A DNA stretch of 64,000 bases. It comes from Limnohabitans lacus. Its GTDB lineage: Bacteria > Pseudomonadota > Gammaproteobacteria > Burkholderiales > Burkholderiaceae_C. A program made the position numbers and the translations under genes. Location: contig NZ_JASGBH010000005.1 of assembly GCF_030053395.1 (NCBI RefSeq), positions 62,001 to 126,000 of the forward strand, written 5' to 3'. Below, one piece after another: positions 10,618-21,108 of the stretch. The notes below the pieces were generated by a model that was not told the origin of the DNA, made no database searches, and saw only the letters and a program-made list of their open reading frames with translations. The number at the start of each line of letters is the position of its first letter. Within the stretch, counting starts at the first letter, position 1.

Positions 10618-12731
10618 GAAGTGCTCTCAGAGCGACCCAGCAATCGGGTCGCCAATTGGTCAAATTCTCGGTCAAGGTCCAGTGTCTGGCGGTTGGCCGA
10701 CAAGGCCATTTGGGCGTGTGCACCCCCACCCTTGGCAGACAGCCAGACCCACAGGCGCCGCTCGCGCACATAGAGCATCGCAAAAACGCCCAAGATCAGG
10801 AAAAAGCAGCCCAGATAAACCACGTTTTTGCCGGGGGCTCTGGCCACCTGAAACACACTGGCCTGCACCTGCTGGAAGTCCTTGAGCAAGAAGGTCATGG
10901 GTGCAGGGTAAAAAGGTGCATCGCTGAGCGCCAGCACCGACTGGGACATGAAGCCCTGTATCTTGTCTTCAGGCAAAGGTTGGGCCTTGGCCTGTTCACG
11001 CGCCACCTTGTCGAGTTCGAGCAAAGCGCCGTTCAAGATGCGGACAAACATCTCGCCAGCGCGGGCTCGCTCAGCCTCCGGAACGTTGCTTTCCAAAAAG
11101 TCCGACAAGGCCTGCAAGCCCGAAACTTGCTGCCCCTTGACCTTTTCCAGGCCCGCAAACAAGCCCAAAGCCCGCGCCGCCGAATCGGCCAGCTGACGGC
11201 TCAGGTCCGGCCGCTTGGGGTCCACCGCCTTGAGGGCGTAACGCTGCACAGCGCGCTCACGCAGGGCGGCATCTTCCAAAGCGGCACGCAAGCGGATGAA
11301 TCCGGTCAGCTCCCCGTTTTCGTCAGCAGGCGGGCGCAAGTAACGGTATGGCTCGCCTGGGTTCTCGCGCATGCCCAGCAAAAACACCGGCACGCCGTCG
11401 CCCGCGTCCACAGGCACCATGTAGTTGTTGTATTCACGCGCTTGGCCAGCGGCATCGCGCAGCTTGTAACTCACGCTCGGCCCCACATTGCGCAGCTCTT
11501 TGGTTTCGCTGGTTTTGTGGCCTGCGCCCATGCGCTGGTCGATGGCACTGCGCAAGTCCACCTTGCGCACATCCACGGCCTGCCCGGTGCTGCCGGCCAT
11601 GTTCTCCACGTTGATCACGCGCAGGCCGGTGAACTCCAGACGCATCTTGTCTTTGCCGTTGCTCAGTTCGGTGCTGCTGCCAATGACGCCTTCGACCTCA
11701 AAAGGCACGGTGGCGGCCGACATGGGCACGGCCTGAAGTTTGACGGTGGAGCCGCCATCGTCAAAGCTGGACTGGTAAATCTCAATGCCTTTGTAGCTGG
11801 CCGGGTGGTTGACTTCGACGCGGGCCTCTTGCTTGGCGCCGCTGGCATGGTCATGGATGACGATGTCGCTGGCAAACAGCTTGGGCATGCCGGTGGAGTA
11901 GTACTCGACGATGAACTTCTTCAGCTCCACCGAAAAGGGCAACTCCTGCAACAAGATGCCATCCGACTGGCTCAAGATGGCGGTGCGAGAGGCCGTGTTT
12001 TCGGCCACCATCAAATTGCCTCGGAAGGCCGGGTTGCGTTCGGACAGGCGGTGCTGCTCGGGCACATCGGCGATCAAGCCTCCGCCGTTGTAGATGGCTT
12101 TGCCGCCAAACCACATTTGGGCGCGCACCATCAAGTCGCCATCGAGCAAACCGCCCACACACACCAACACAATGGCCGAGTGCGCCGCGATGTAACCGAG
12201 CTTGTTGGCCGCGCCGGTTTTGGCCGCGATCATCCAGCCTGGGCCCTGAGGCGTGTCGCGGGACTGCAGCTTGACCTTCCAGCCACCGGTGGCCAGCAAT
12301 TGGCCCAGTCGGTGGGCCGCCGCTTCAGGCGTTTCGTTCAAAACACCTTCTGCTTTGTGGTGAAACGCCTTGAGGCTTTGCTCTCGGATGTTTTCTTTGA
12401 AGGATTTCAGGTCCGTCAGGATTTTGGGGGTGTTGCGGGCAATGCACAGGCTGGTGCTGGTGACCAAAAAAGCGAGGATCAACAAGAACCACCAGGCGCT
12501 GTAGACCGAATGCAGCTTGAGCGCGGCAAACACCTCGGCCCAAAAGGGGCCGAACTGGTTGACGTAATTGCCAGCGGGCTCGTTTTGCTTGAGCACCGTG
12601 CCAATCACCGAGGCGATGCAAATGATGGTCAGCAGCGAGATGGCGAAGCGCATCGACGACAACAACTCCATCACAGCTTGCCTGCGAGGGGAGCCGCGTT
12701 CGGATTCGGGACGGGAAGAAACGGTCGTCAT
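10614..12731 (-). CDS. resB: Cytochrome c biogenesis protein ResB
   Basis: About 705 residues. N-terminal membrane segments (after RFAISLLTIICIASVIGTVL), a large periplasmic domain and a final membrane segment near VVYLGCFFLILGVFAMLYV, as in betaproteobacterial ResB/Ccs1, the partner of CcsB in System II. I chose the ATG at 12731; a TTG seven codons upstream (12752) is also in frame, and neither has a clear SD. The order resB-ccsB, with a cytochrome c4 gene upstream on the same strand, fits a cytochrome c maturation cluster. Confidence 0.93.
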   Translation of the reverse strand: MTTVSSRPESERGSPRRQAVMELLSSMRFAISLLTIICIASVIGTVLKQNEPAGNYVNQFGPFWAEVFAALKLHSVYSAWWFLLILAFLVTSTSLCIARNTPKILTDLKSFKENIREQSLKAFHHKAEGVLNETPEAAAHRLGQLLATGGWKVKLQSRDTPQGPGWMIAAKTGAANKLGYIAAHSAIVLVCVGGLLDGDLMVRAQMWFGGKAIYNGGGLIADVPEQHRLSERNPAFRGNLMVAENTASRTAILSQSDGILLQELPFSVELKKFIVEYYSTGMPKLFASDIVIHDHASGAKQEARVEVNHPASYKGIEIYQSSFDDGGSTVKLQAVPMSAATVPFEVEGVIGSSTELSNGKDKMRLEFTGLRVINVENMAGSTGQAVDVRKVDLRSAIDQRMGAGHKTSETKELRNVGPSVSYKLRDAAGQAREYNNYMVPVDAGDGVPVFLLGMRENPGEPYRYLRPPADENGELTGFIRLRAALEDAALRERAVQRYALKAVDPKRPDLSRQLADSAARALGLFAGLEKVKGQQVSGLQALSDFLESNVPEAERARAGEMFVRILNGALLELDKVAREQAKAQPLPEDKIQGFMSQSVLALSDAPFYPAPMTFLLKDFQQVQASVFQVARAPGKNVVYLGCFFLILGVFAMLYVRERRLWVWLSAKGGGAHAQMALSANRQTLDLDREFDQLATRLLGRSESTS

Positions 12732-12773
12732 GGAGGCGCCAGAAATAAACAAAATAAGACGAGGGCCAGAAAC

Positions 12774-12800
12774 GACAAAGGCCGGAAAACCGGCCTTGTC
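12774..12800 (-). terminator. Hairpin upstream of resB, possible terminator
   Basis: Stem GACAAAGGCCGG / CCGGCCTTGTC with one bulged A and an AAAA loop. No long T-run follows on either strand, so termination is weak or it acts as an RNA structure ahead of resB. Confidence 0.4.
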
Positions 12801-12867
12801 AGTTCAAGTTCACAGCCGGGTGCCCGATTGTGACCGAGCCTCGCGCTGAAGGGCCAAAGCCCCCATC

Positions 12868-12887
12868 ACCTCAGGGGCGACCCTGAG
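12868..12887 (-). terminator. Hairpin after the cytochrome c4 gene
   Basis: Perfect 8-bp stem CCTCAGGG/CCCTGAGG with loop GCGA, about 10 bp past the cytochrome c4 stop codon. It lacks a T-run, so it may work with Rho or as an mRNA 3' end stabiliser. Confidence 0.45.
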
Positions 12888-12896
12888 GCCATGCCA

Positions 12897-13529
12897 TCAA
12901 CGCAGACCTGCCATGTAGTCGGCAACGGCCTTGATTTCGCGGTCGTTCATCTTGGCGGCCACTTGGGTCATCTGGACACTGTTCTTGCGAACGCCGTCAC
13001 GGAACTGAACCAACTGGGCAGCGGTGTAGTCCGCATGCTGACCCGACACGCGGGGGTATTGGGCAGGCATGCCGGCACCGTTGGGCGAGTGGCAGCTGGC
13101 GCAAGCAGCGATCTGACGGTCTGGGATGCCGCCACGGTAGATGCGCTCACCCAAGGCCACGGTGTCTTTGTCTTTGGCAAAGCCGGGCTTGGCTTGTTTG
13201 GAAGCGAGCCAGTAAGCGATGTTGCGCATGTCGTCATCGCTCAAGCCAGCGGCCATGCCGCTCATCACGGCATTGGCGCGCTTGCCAGATTTGAATTCGT
13301 GCAATTGCTTGATCAGGTATTCGGGGTGCTGCTGAGACAGCTTGGGGTTGACCGGTGTGGTCGAGTTGCCATCGGCGGCGTGGCAGGAGGCGCACATCGC
13401 GTAAGCGGCTTCACCTTTGGCCAGATCGGGCTTGGCAGAAGCAGGTGCAGCAGCGGGGTTGGCCAAAGCAGAACCGGCCACCAAAGCAGACACGGTGGCG
13501 GACATCAGGATAGAAACAATTGACTTCAT
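12897..13529 (-). CDS. Di-haem cytochrome c4
   Basis: About 210 residues. A Sec signal peptide (MKSIVSILMS to GSALA) leads two cytochrome c domains, each with its CXXCH: CASCHAADG and CASCHSPNG. Later methionines (AVMSGMAAGLS and NSVQMTQVAAKM) are the likely axial ligands. Cytochrome c4 carries electrons from the bc1 complex to terminal oxidases in the periplasm. The start is the ATG at 13529 because the signal peptide begins there; upstream in-frame codons are not protein-like. Its neighbours resB and ccsB would mature it. Confidence 0.93.
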   Translation of the reverse strand: MKSIVSILMSATVSALVAGSALANPAAAPASAKPDLAKGEAAYAMCASCHAADGNSTTPVNPKLSQQHPEYLIKQLHEFKSGKRANAVMSGMAAGLSDDDMRNIAYWLASKQAKPGFAKDKDTVALGERIYRGGIPDRQIAACASCHSPNGAGMPAQYPRVSGQHADYTAAQLVQFRDGVRKNSVQMTQVAAKMNDREIKAVADYMAGLR

Positions 13530-13627
13530 GGGGCGTCGTCCAATAGTTGGAAATGTGAGCGCAAAACCCAAGGATTCTACAATGAGGTCTGCGTCAGTTT
13601 CCTGACGACACAAGGTTCCCCCTACTT

Positions 13628-14377
13628 ATGAGCTCCAGCCCCCGCGTTTCCAAGCCCAAGCCCCCAAGCACCACACCCACGCCTGCCACCCCGGCCGCCG
13701 TGACCCCCATGGGCTGGATGCACACCGCACGTTTTTTGACCACCGCCGCGCAACTGCACCATTTGCCCGCGCTGGACACCCCCGAGATCGCCTTTGTGGG
13801 CCGCTCCAATGCCGGCAAATCCACCTGCATCAACACGCTGACCCAGCAAAAACAGCTGGCTTTTGCCTCCAAAAAACCGGGGCGCACCCAGCACATCAAC
13901 CTGTTTGCCCTGGGCAAGCAGGGCATCACCGACGCCGTGCTGGCCGACTTGCCCGGCTACGGGTACGCCGCTGTGGCCAAGATGGACAAACTGCGCTGGC
14001 AGCAAGTCATGGCCAACTACCTGGTCAGCCGCGAGAACCTGACGGGCATCGTCATGATGTGCGACCCACGCCATGGCCTGACCGATCTGGACGACATCTT
14101 GCTGGAAGTGATTCGCCCCCGGGTGGAGCAGGGCCTGAAATTCCTGATCATCCTGACCAAGGCCGACAAGCTCACCCGCGCCGAGCAGGCCAAGGCCCTG
14201 TCGATCGCGCGACTGCAAGCCGGCGGGGGTGAAGTCAAACTGTTCTCGGCCCTGAAAAAACAAGGGGTGGACGAGGTGGCCAAACTGCTGTGGGACTGGA
14301 CCCATCCGGTCGAAAGTGCTGCAGCCCCCGCCCCGGCAGAGCCCCCCGAAGACGAACCCGAAGCGCTGGACGAGTGA
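13628..14377 (+). CDS. engB: Ribosome biogenesis GTPase EngB/YsxC
   Basis: 249 residues. A disordered proline-rich N-terminus of about 30 residues precedes a TrmE-Era-EngA-type GTPase: G1 in GRSNAGKST, G2 region KPGRTQHIN, G3 DLPGYG, G4 TKADKL. EngB is an essential 50S assembly factor. It is divergent from the cytochrome c4 gene, a classic arrangement in Burkholderiales. The acidic C-terminal tail (PPEDEPEALDE) is an extension beyond the domain. Confidence 0.95.
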   Translation: MSSSPRVSKPKPPSTTPTPATPAAVTPMGWMHTARFLTTAAQLHHLPALDTPEIAFVGRSNAGKSTCINTLTQQKQLAFASKKPGRTQHINLFALGKQGITDAVLADLPGYGYAAVAKMDKLRWQQVMANYLVSRENLTGIVMMCDPRHGLTDLDDILLEVIRPRVEQGLKFLIILTKADKLTRAEQAKALSIARLQAGGGEVKLFSALKKQGVDEVAKLLWDWTHPVESAAAPAPAEPPEDEPEALDE

Positions 14378-14419
14378 GCTGAGTCACCCACGGCGGCTTC
14401 ATGCACATGGAGCAAGCCA

Positions 14420-15370
14420 TTGAGCCCGAACATCCAGACTTGGCAGCAAGCGCTGCCCCACGGCATCACCCTCAGCTGCCGCGCCTGCGGCGACAAGGGC
14501 CGACCCGTGCTGATGTTTTTGCACGGCTTCCCGGAAGCGGCCTTCGTGTGGGACGAACTGCTGGTGCATTTTGCCCGCCCCGAAAACGGCGGCTACCGCT
14601 GCGTGGCGCCCAATTTACGTGGCTATGAGCGGTCCAGCGCCCCGGCCGAAGTGAAAGACTACCGGGCCAAATTTCTGGTGCAAGACATCGTGGCCTTGAT
14701 CGATGCCGAATGTGACGGGCAGCCGCTGGCCGCGCTGGTCGCCCACGACTGGGGTGGTGCGGTGGCCTGGAACGTGGCCAACCAGCACCCAGATCGCATG
14801 CGTCAGCTCGTGATCATCAATTCGCCCCACCCTGCGCCCTTCCTCAAGGCCATGCAAAGCGACCCGGCGCAACAAGCGGCCAGCGCGTACATGAGCTTCT
14901 TGGTGCAGCCCCACGCCGCGGCTCAGCTCTCGGCCAATGGCTTTGCACAGTTGTTGGGTTTTTTGCGGGGCGACGACGACCAGCTCAGTGGTGCGCACAG
15001 CTTGGCCGCCAAAGCCGCGCCTTGGCTCACACCCGAGGTCGAGGAACGCTACAAGTTTGTCTGGTCACAGGGTCTTGACGGGGGCTTGAATTACTACCGC
15101 GCCTCACCGCTGCGGCCCGTCACAGCCACCGAAGATTTGATCTCGGACATGGTGCTGCCGGCCGAAATTTTGCGCATTGATGTGCCCACCTTGGTGCTGT
15201 GGGCGCAAGACGACATCGCCTTGCGGCCGTGCTTGACCGAGGGGCTGGACCAGCATGTGCCGGACCTGACTTTGGTGCCGATTGACAACGCCACGCATTG
15301 GGTGGTGCATGAGCAGCCCGCGCGGGTGATCTCAGAGATCAGCCGCTTCTTGAAGCACCCCGGTCAGTAA
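14420..15370 (+). CDS. Alpha/beta hydrolase, epoxide hydrolase-like
   Basis: 316 residues. HGFPEAAFVWDELL (oxyanion HGxP), the nucleophile elbow AHDWGGAVAW with an aspartate nucleophile, and a late His (NATHWVVHEQP) place it with epoxide hydrolases / haloalkane dehalogenases rather than esterases, which use Ser. WAQDDIAL gives the likely acid. No signal peptide. The start is TTG at 14420: GGAG at 14409-14412 stands 7 bases ahead, and no in-frame ATG lies near. Substrate unknown. Confidence 0.85.
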   Translation: MSPNIQTWQQALPHGITLSCRACGDKGRPVLMFLHGFPEAAFVWDELLVHFARPENGGYRCVAPNLRGYERSSAPAEVKDYRAKFLVQDIVALIDAECDGQPLAALVAHDWGGAVAWNVANQHPDRMRQLVIINSPHPAPFLKAMQSDPAQQAASAYMSFLVQPHAAAQLSANGFAQLLGFLRGDDDQLSGAHSLAAKAAPWLTPEVEERYKFVWSQGLDGGLNYYRASPLRPVTATEDLISDMVLPAEILRIDVPTLVLWAQDDIALRPCLTEGLDQHVPDLTLVPIDNATHWVVHEQPARVISEISRFLKHPGQ

Positions 15371-16227
15371 ACGCTCGGCTCGCCCTCGGGCCGGGTCTTG
15401 AAGCGCTTGTGGACCCAATAGTATTGGGCCGGCTCCAAGCGGATGATCTCGGCCAAGCGTTCGTTCATCCGCTCGGTGTCGGCCTTGGCGTCGTCGCTTG
15501 GGAAGTCGGACCAAGGCGGGCCCACTTCGATGTCGTAGCCTTGCGCGGTCAGCCGCGTGACCACCGGCACCACTTGAGCGCCCACCAATTTGGCCATGCG
15601 CGAGAGCGAGGGCACGGTGGCCGCGGTCACGCCCATGAAAGGCACAAAGATCGAGTCTTCGCGCCCCAGGTCCATGTCGGGCGAGAGGTGCAAACGCTCG
15701 CCCCGCTTGAGGCCGACGATGATTTTTCGGATGCCCTCGTGGCGGAAATAAGGTTTGACATGGCCCCAACGCTCACGCCCTTGGCGCACCCAGGCTTCGA
15801 GCTCGGGGTTGGTCTGGGTCACATAAATGAAGGCCACGGGCTGCTGCGCATTCATGGCCACGGCAGTGCCACCGGCATCGAGCCCGACAAAATGCGGCGC
15901 AAACAAGACCATGGGCGTTTGGGCGGACAGCACCTCGGGCGCGCCGCACCATCGCAAACGCGAACGCACCACCGCTTCAGGGGCATGCCACAACCAGGCG
16001 CGATCGATCAAAGTCTGCCCCACCAGTCGGAAGTGTTCACGGGCGAGGGCCAAGCGCTCGGCCTCGGTCAGCTCGGGCATGCACAGCCGCAAATTGGTCA
16101 GCACGATGTGGCGGCGAGAGCGCGCAAAGCACCACAGCAACCACCCCAAGCCCGCGCCCACCGCACGCACCCATGACAGCGGCCAGCCGGCCATCCCGCG
16201 CATGCAGGCAATGAAAAATGAAATCAT
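15364..16227 (-). CDS. Lipid A biosynthesis acyltransferase (LpxL/HtrB family), copy 2
   Basis: About 287 residues. One N-terminal membrane anchor, then the acyltransferase HX4D motif in APHFVGLDAGG, and SPDMDLGRE and FIPF-like FVPFMGV typical of lysophospholipid/lipid A acyltransferases. It adds a secondary acyl chain to lipid A at the inner membrane. The ATG at 16227 overlaps the stop of the upstream acyltransferase gene (ATGA), so the pair form one operon. Confidence 0.9.
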   Translation of the reverse strand: MISFFIACMRGMAGWPLSWVRAVGAGLGWLLWCFARSRRHIVLTNLRLCMPELTEAERLALAREHFRLVGQTLIDRAWLWHAPEAVVRSRLRWCGAPEVLSAQTPMVLFAPHFVGLDAGGTAVAMNAQQPVAFIYVTQTNPELEAWVRQGRERWGHVKPYFRHEGIRKIIVGLKRGERLHLSPDMDLGREDSIFVPFMGVTAATVPSLSRMAKLVGAQVVPVVTRLTAQGYDIEVGPPWSDFPSDDAKADTERMNERLAEIIRLEPAQYYWVHKRFKTRPEGEPSVY

Positions 16228-17054
16228 GAATCTTGCCGAGGCGATTTGTAGCGGGCATAGCCCCACAGGTACTGCTGCGGGCACGTCAAGATCAACTGCT
16301 CCATCGCCTGGTTGATTTGCACCACGGCCACGTCCAGATCGGCCGACAAGTCATGGCCCAGCGTCTGGGTGTGCAAACGAAAACCTCGGCCCCAGCTCAA
16401 ACGCTCGCCCCAGATCAGCACCACTTGGGCACCGGTTTGTGCTGCCAAACGGGCCGCCAAGGTCATGGTGTAGGCCGGCTTGCCGAAAAACGGGGCCCAT
16501 TGGCCCATGCCATCCGGCGGCACTTGGTCGGGCAACAAACCCACAGCATGACCCGAACGCAAAGCCTTGATCAACTGGCGCACGCCCGCCAAGGTGGTGG
16601 GCACCGCCTCCAGCCCTGGGCGGTTGCGGGCCACATCCATCACCGCGCCCAAGCCCGCGTGGCGCGAGGGTCGGTACAAAACGGTCAAAGGGCCATGGTC
16701 ACCACCAAAACGCGAAGCCAAGGCCTGCGCCGTGATTTCAAAGCAGCCCATGTGAGGGGTCAAAAACAAGACCCCCTTGCCAGCGGCATAGGCCTGGGCG
16801 GCCGCTTGGTCCTCAGCCCATTGCACCGGCGCAGGGCGGCCCAGCCACAAGCGAGGCAACTCGGCCGACATGCACCCAGCCTGCCCCACGGCACCCAGCA
16901 CGGTGCGCCAACCCAAGCCAGCCTGCTGGATGTTGTCCAGAAAACGGCGGCGGTAAGTGGGCGACAAAGCCCAAGCCAGCCAGCCACCCAGCCAGCCCAT
17001 GGCATGCAGGGCCCACAAAGGCCAGACCGAAAAGAAACGGAACCATCTCAACAT
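16224..17054 (-). CDS. Lipid A biosynthesis acyltransferase (LpxL/HtrB family), copy 1
   Basis: About 276 residues. Membrane anchor near residues 5-30, catalytic HX4E in TPHMGCFEIT, a conserved LPDQVPPDG loop and the C-terminal QYLWGYARYKSP. It is a paralogue of the next gene and probably adds the other secondary acyl chain. I chose the ATG at 17054; a TTG at 17096 would add 14 residues of unlikely sequence. No clear SD. Divergent from the DNA-binding protein gene downstream in coordinates. Confidence 0.88.
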   Translation of the reverse strand: MLRWFRFFSVWPLWALHAMGWLGGWLAWALSPTYRRRFLDNIQQAGLGWRTVLGAVGQAGCMSAELPRLWLGRPAPVQWAEDQAAAQAYAAGKGVLFLTPHMGCFEITAQALASRFGGDHGPLTVLYRPSRHAGLGAVMDVARNRPGLEAVPTTLAGVRQLIKALRSGHAVGLLPDQVPPDGMGQWAPFFGKPAYTMTLAARLAAQTGAQVVLIWGERLSWGRGFRLHTQTLGHDLSADLDVAVVQINQAMEQLILTCPQQYLWGYARYKSPRQDS

Positions 17055-17119
17055 AGGGGGTGATTTTGCCTTGAACTGGGCCACGTCTTGGGGCAACTGG
17101 GACAGGCAGCCAGAAAGGC

Positions 17120-17149
17120 CTACCGGTTTTCAACACAGCGCTACCGGTT
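17120..17149. promoter_or_regulatory. Phased direct repeats, candidate operator
   Basis: CTACCGGTT occurs at 17120-17128 and again at 17141-17149. The 21-bp period is two helical turns, so both copies lie on one DNA face. They sit in the divergent spacer between the acyltransferase operon and a MerR/excisionase-like regulator gene, a class that often binds direct repeats. Function is inferred. Confidence 0.45.
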
Positions 17150-17242
17150 CGGCACCCCCACAAACAGGCGCGCACTGCATAACATCTAAACAGGCAAATG
17201 CATCCAACACGGCATTTCCATCCACCCAGCAGAGGACACCCC

Positions 17243-17896
17243 ATGAAAAACGACAAACTCTCACCCGCTTACTTCAGCACCAGCGAGGTCGCCAAGGTGT
17301 TGGGGCTGTCCGTTGGGACCGTGCAGCGCATGGTCGAAACGGGGGTCTTCAAAGCCTTTGTGACGCAAGGCGGGCATCGCCGGATTTTGGCCAGCTCACT
17401 CGACCAGTTCTGCCAAGCGCAAGGCTTTGCCTGCCCCCAAGCCTCGCATGGAAAGCCCTTGATTTGCATCTTGCATGCCAGTGACCAAATGACCCGTGCA
17501 TTGGCGCAACTGAGCCAGTGGGGCGATGTGCGGGTCATCACGCAACCCCTGGACCTGATGGGCATGCGCCGGGACATCGGGGCTTTGTTCATCGATGCCC
17601 GCATCGCCTGGGTGCACGAGGCACCGCTGCACCTGCAAGACACCAGTGCACGGGACGCCCGCATCGTCGTCTACAACAGCGACCACCTGCCCGCGTCGAG
17701 CGCCTTGCATGCCGCCGCCCATCTGTTGACCGTGCCTGGCGATATCAGCACCGATTTGGTGTTCGGCTACCTCATGGGCAGCACCGACCGGCACCCGCTG
17801 TCGATCGCCACACGCCCCGTTTTGCCCTTGGGCGATTCGGCTCACTTGCAAAGTGCCCATGCACATCACAAGCCATCGCTCACTGTGGCCTCTTGA
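17243..17896 (+). CDS. MerR/excisionase-type helix-turn-helix protein
   Basis: 217 residues. Residues about 9-60 form an excisionase/MerR-like winged helix (FSTSEVAKVLGLSVGTVQRMVETG, with GGHRRI as the wing). The rest (about 70-190) looks like a diverged receiver fold (ICILHASDQ, ALFIDARIAW, IVVYNSD) without a clear phosphorylation triad, so it may sense something other than a phosphate. ATG at 17243 with AGAGGA ahead. Its stop codon overlaps the groESL promoter -35 box. No function can be assigned with confidence; a transcription regulator is likely. Confidence 0.75.
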   Translation: MKNDKLSPAYFSTSEVAKVLGLSVGTVQRMVETGVFKAFVTQGGHRRILASSLDQFCQAQGFACPQASHGKPLICILHASDQMTRALAQLSQWGDVRVITQPLDLMGMRRDIGALFIDARIAWVHEAPLHLQDTSARDARIVVYNSDHLPASSALHAAAHLLTVPGDISTDLVFGYLMGSTDRHPLSIATRPVLPLGDSAHLQSAHAHHKPSLTVAS

Positions 17897-17920
17897 AAAC
17901 CGCGCAAAAGGCCTTATGAT
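17893..17920 (+). promoter_or_regulatory. Sigma-70-type promoter of groESL
   Basis: -35 TTGAAA (17893-17898), a 16-bp spacer and -10 TATGAT (17915-17920). The -35 overlaps the TGA of the preceding gene, and the last base of -10 is the first base of the CIRCE element, so a bound HrcA repressor would block the start site. Confidence 0.8.
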
Positions 17921-17946
17921 TAGCACTCGATGGAGTTGAGTGCTAA
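17920..17946 (+). promoter_or_regulatory. CIRCE operator (HrcA binding site)
   Basis: TTAGCACTC, 9 bases, GAGTGCTAA: an exact match to the CIRCE inverted repeat. It controls groESL by HrcA repression, lifted on heat shock when GroEL is titrated. hrcA itself is not in the window. Confidence 0.97.
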
Positions 17947-18024
17947 CAACACCCCTCCACAGCGTTCAACGGCACCCTGTGGGTGCTTTCGTTTTAAACC
18001 CTTGTTTCAAATCCAGGAGATTCC

Positions 18025-18312
18025 ATGAAACTGCGTCCTTTGGGCGATCGCGTGATCGTCAAGCGTATCGAAAGCGAAACCAAAACAGCTTCGGGCATCG
18101 TGATCCCCGATTCCGCTGCTGAAAAGCCCGACCAAGGTGAAGTCTTGGCCGTCGGCCCTGGCAAGACCAACGACAAAGGCGAGACCAAAGCCCTGAGCGT
18201 GAAAGTCGGCGACCGCGTCTTGTTCGGCAAATACAGTGGCCAGACCGTCAAGGTCAATGGCGACGAGCTGTTGGTCATGAAAGAAGAAGACCTGTTCGCC
18301 GTTGTCGAATAA
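18025..18312 (+). CDS. groES: Co-chaperonin GroES
   Basis: 95 residues, full length. It caps the GroEL cavity as a heptamer. The N-terminal [12 protein letters not shown], the mobile loop ([15 protein letters not shown]) and GEVLAVGPG are standard. AGGAG stands 5 bases ahead of ATG. It is transcribed with groEL from the CIRCE promoter. Confidence 0.98.
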   Translation: MKLRPLGDRVIVKRIESETKTASGIVIPDSAAEKPDQGEVLAVGPGKTNDKGETKALSVKVGDRVLFGKYSGQTVKVNGDELLVMKEEDLFAVVE

Positions 18313-18334
18313 GTCACCCTTTTCCATTTTTTAA

Positions 18335-20002
<1,668 letters not shown>

Positions 20003-20051
20003 TGCGCCCATGACACCGATCAAGCCTCGGCTTGATCCCAGTGCCACAATC

Positions 20052-20085
20052 AACCCTGCAGGTGCCAACCTGCAGGGTTTTTTTC
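20052..20085 (+). terminator. groESL terminator
   Basis: Perfect 12-bp stem AACCCTGCAGGT/ACCTGCAGGGTT, loop GCCA, followed by a T-run. Strong Rho-independent terminator. Confidence 0.95.
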
Positions 20086-20103
20086 TGTCTGAACGGATCG
20101 CTC

Positions 20104-21081
20104 ATGAATTTTCAGCAACACCACAGCGCGATGCTGCTCAAGTACTCGGGCATCAGCTTCATTTCAGGGGCCGTGAACCACGGCTTTTTCAGCGGTGAGC
20201 GCTCGCTGTGGACCGCCGCCATCGGCATGGTGCTGTTCGTGCTCGGGGCCTGGATGGAACACCGCCTGAACGCGTCGTCCACAGACAGCCAAGCAGCGGG
20301 TTTGTTTCAAACCTTGGTACTCGGGGCCTTGCTGTCGATAGGCTTGGGCTTTTTCACCGGCGGTCTGCAACACTTTCCAGACTCACCCGCCCGCAGCGCA
20401 TGGGTGGTGCCACTGGGGTTTATGGTCTCGGTATTGGCTTTGGCGTTGAGCACGCCTGAGGCCTGGCGGCGCAGTACCACGGTGTATGTGGCCCTGGTGG
20501 GCTCCTTGGTGGCTGTGGGCAGTTATGGCGCTTGGCAATGGCTGGCGCAGCACCCTGAGTGGGCAGCGACGGGCCACGCGCATGGCGAGGCCCCGGCTGC
20601 AGAACACAGCCATGGGGAACCCACTCATGACGGACATGCGGCTACAGCTGGCCCCTCGTTCATGCTGATCACGCGCAGCATCGGGTTGACGATGGACGAC
20701 CAGATGCGCTTTACGCCTTCACAGGTGGACGTGCGCGAAGGCGAGACCATCCGCTTTGTGGTGCGCAATGCGGGCCAAACCGCCCACGAAATGGTGCTGG
20801 GCTCAGACGCCGAGATCCAAGCCCACGCCCAAGCCATGCAGCAAGGCCAAGCACATGATCAAAGCCACAGCCACGGCAGCGGCGCTGCCATCACGGTGGC
20901 GGCAGGCCAAACGGGCGAGATGGTGGTGAAGTTCGATCAAGCCCAAACCCTGCAGATGGCTTGCCTGATTCCAGGCCACTACGAGGCGGGCATGCGCGGC
21001 ACGCTGAATGTGCGCAAGGCAGGCGCAGCCTCGATGACGCCAGTGCCCGCAGCGCACGACCACAGCACGCACAAGCACTGA
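20104..21081 (+). CDS. Membrane protein with C-terminal cupredoxin domain
   Basis: About 325 residues. The first half has about five hydrophobic segments (roughly 12-142), then a His-rich linker (GHAHGEAPAAEHSHGE), then a cupredoxin-like domain from about residue 195. Type-1 copper ligands are visible: His in TAHEMVLG and the C-x4-H-x4-M pattern in ACLIPGHYEAGM. A second His-rich stretch (HDQSHSHGSG) and a His-rich tail follow. It likely binds copper on the periplasmic side, in copper handling or electron transfer. The start at 20104 follows the groESL terminator. Function not established. Confidence 0.75.
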   Translation: MNFQQHHSAMLLKYSGISFISGAVNHGFFSGERSLWTAAIGMVLFVLGAWMEHRLNASSTDSQAAGLFQTLVLGALLSIGLGFFTGGLQHFPDSPARSAWVVPLGFMVSVLALALSTPEAWRRSTTVYVALVGSLVAVGSYGAWQWLAQHPEWAATGHAHGEAPAAEHSHGEPTHDGHAATAGPSFMLITRSIGLTMDDQMRFTPSQVDVREGETIRFVVRNAGQTAHEMVLGSDAEIQAHAQAMQQGQAHDQSHSHGSGAAITVAAGQTGEMVVKFDQAQTLQMACLIPGHYEAGMRGTLNVRKAGAASMTPVPAAHDHSTHKH

Positions 21082-21108
21082 GACCTCTGGGCCCACTAGG
21101 CCCAAGCC

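Noticed and set aside
10656-12833. 725-codon plus-strand open frame antisense to resB
   Set aside because: Complement of a GC-rich gene with typical codon bias; no domain and His/Gln/Arg-rich composition.
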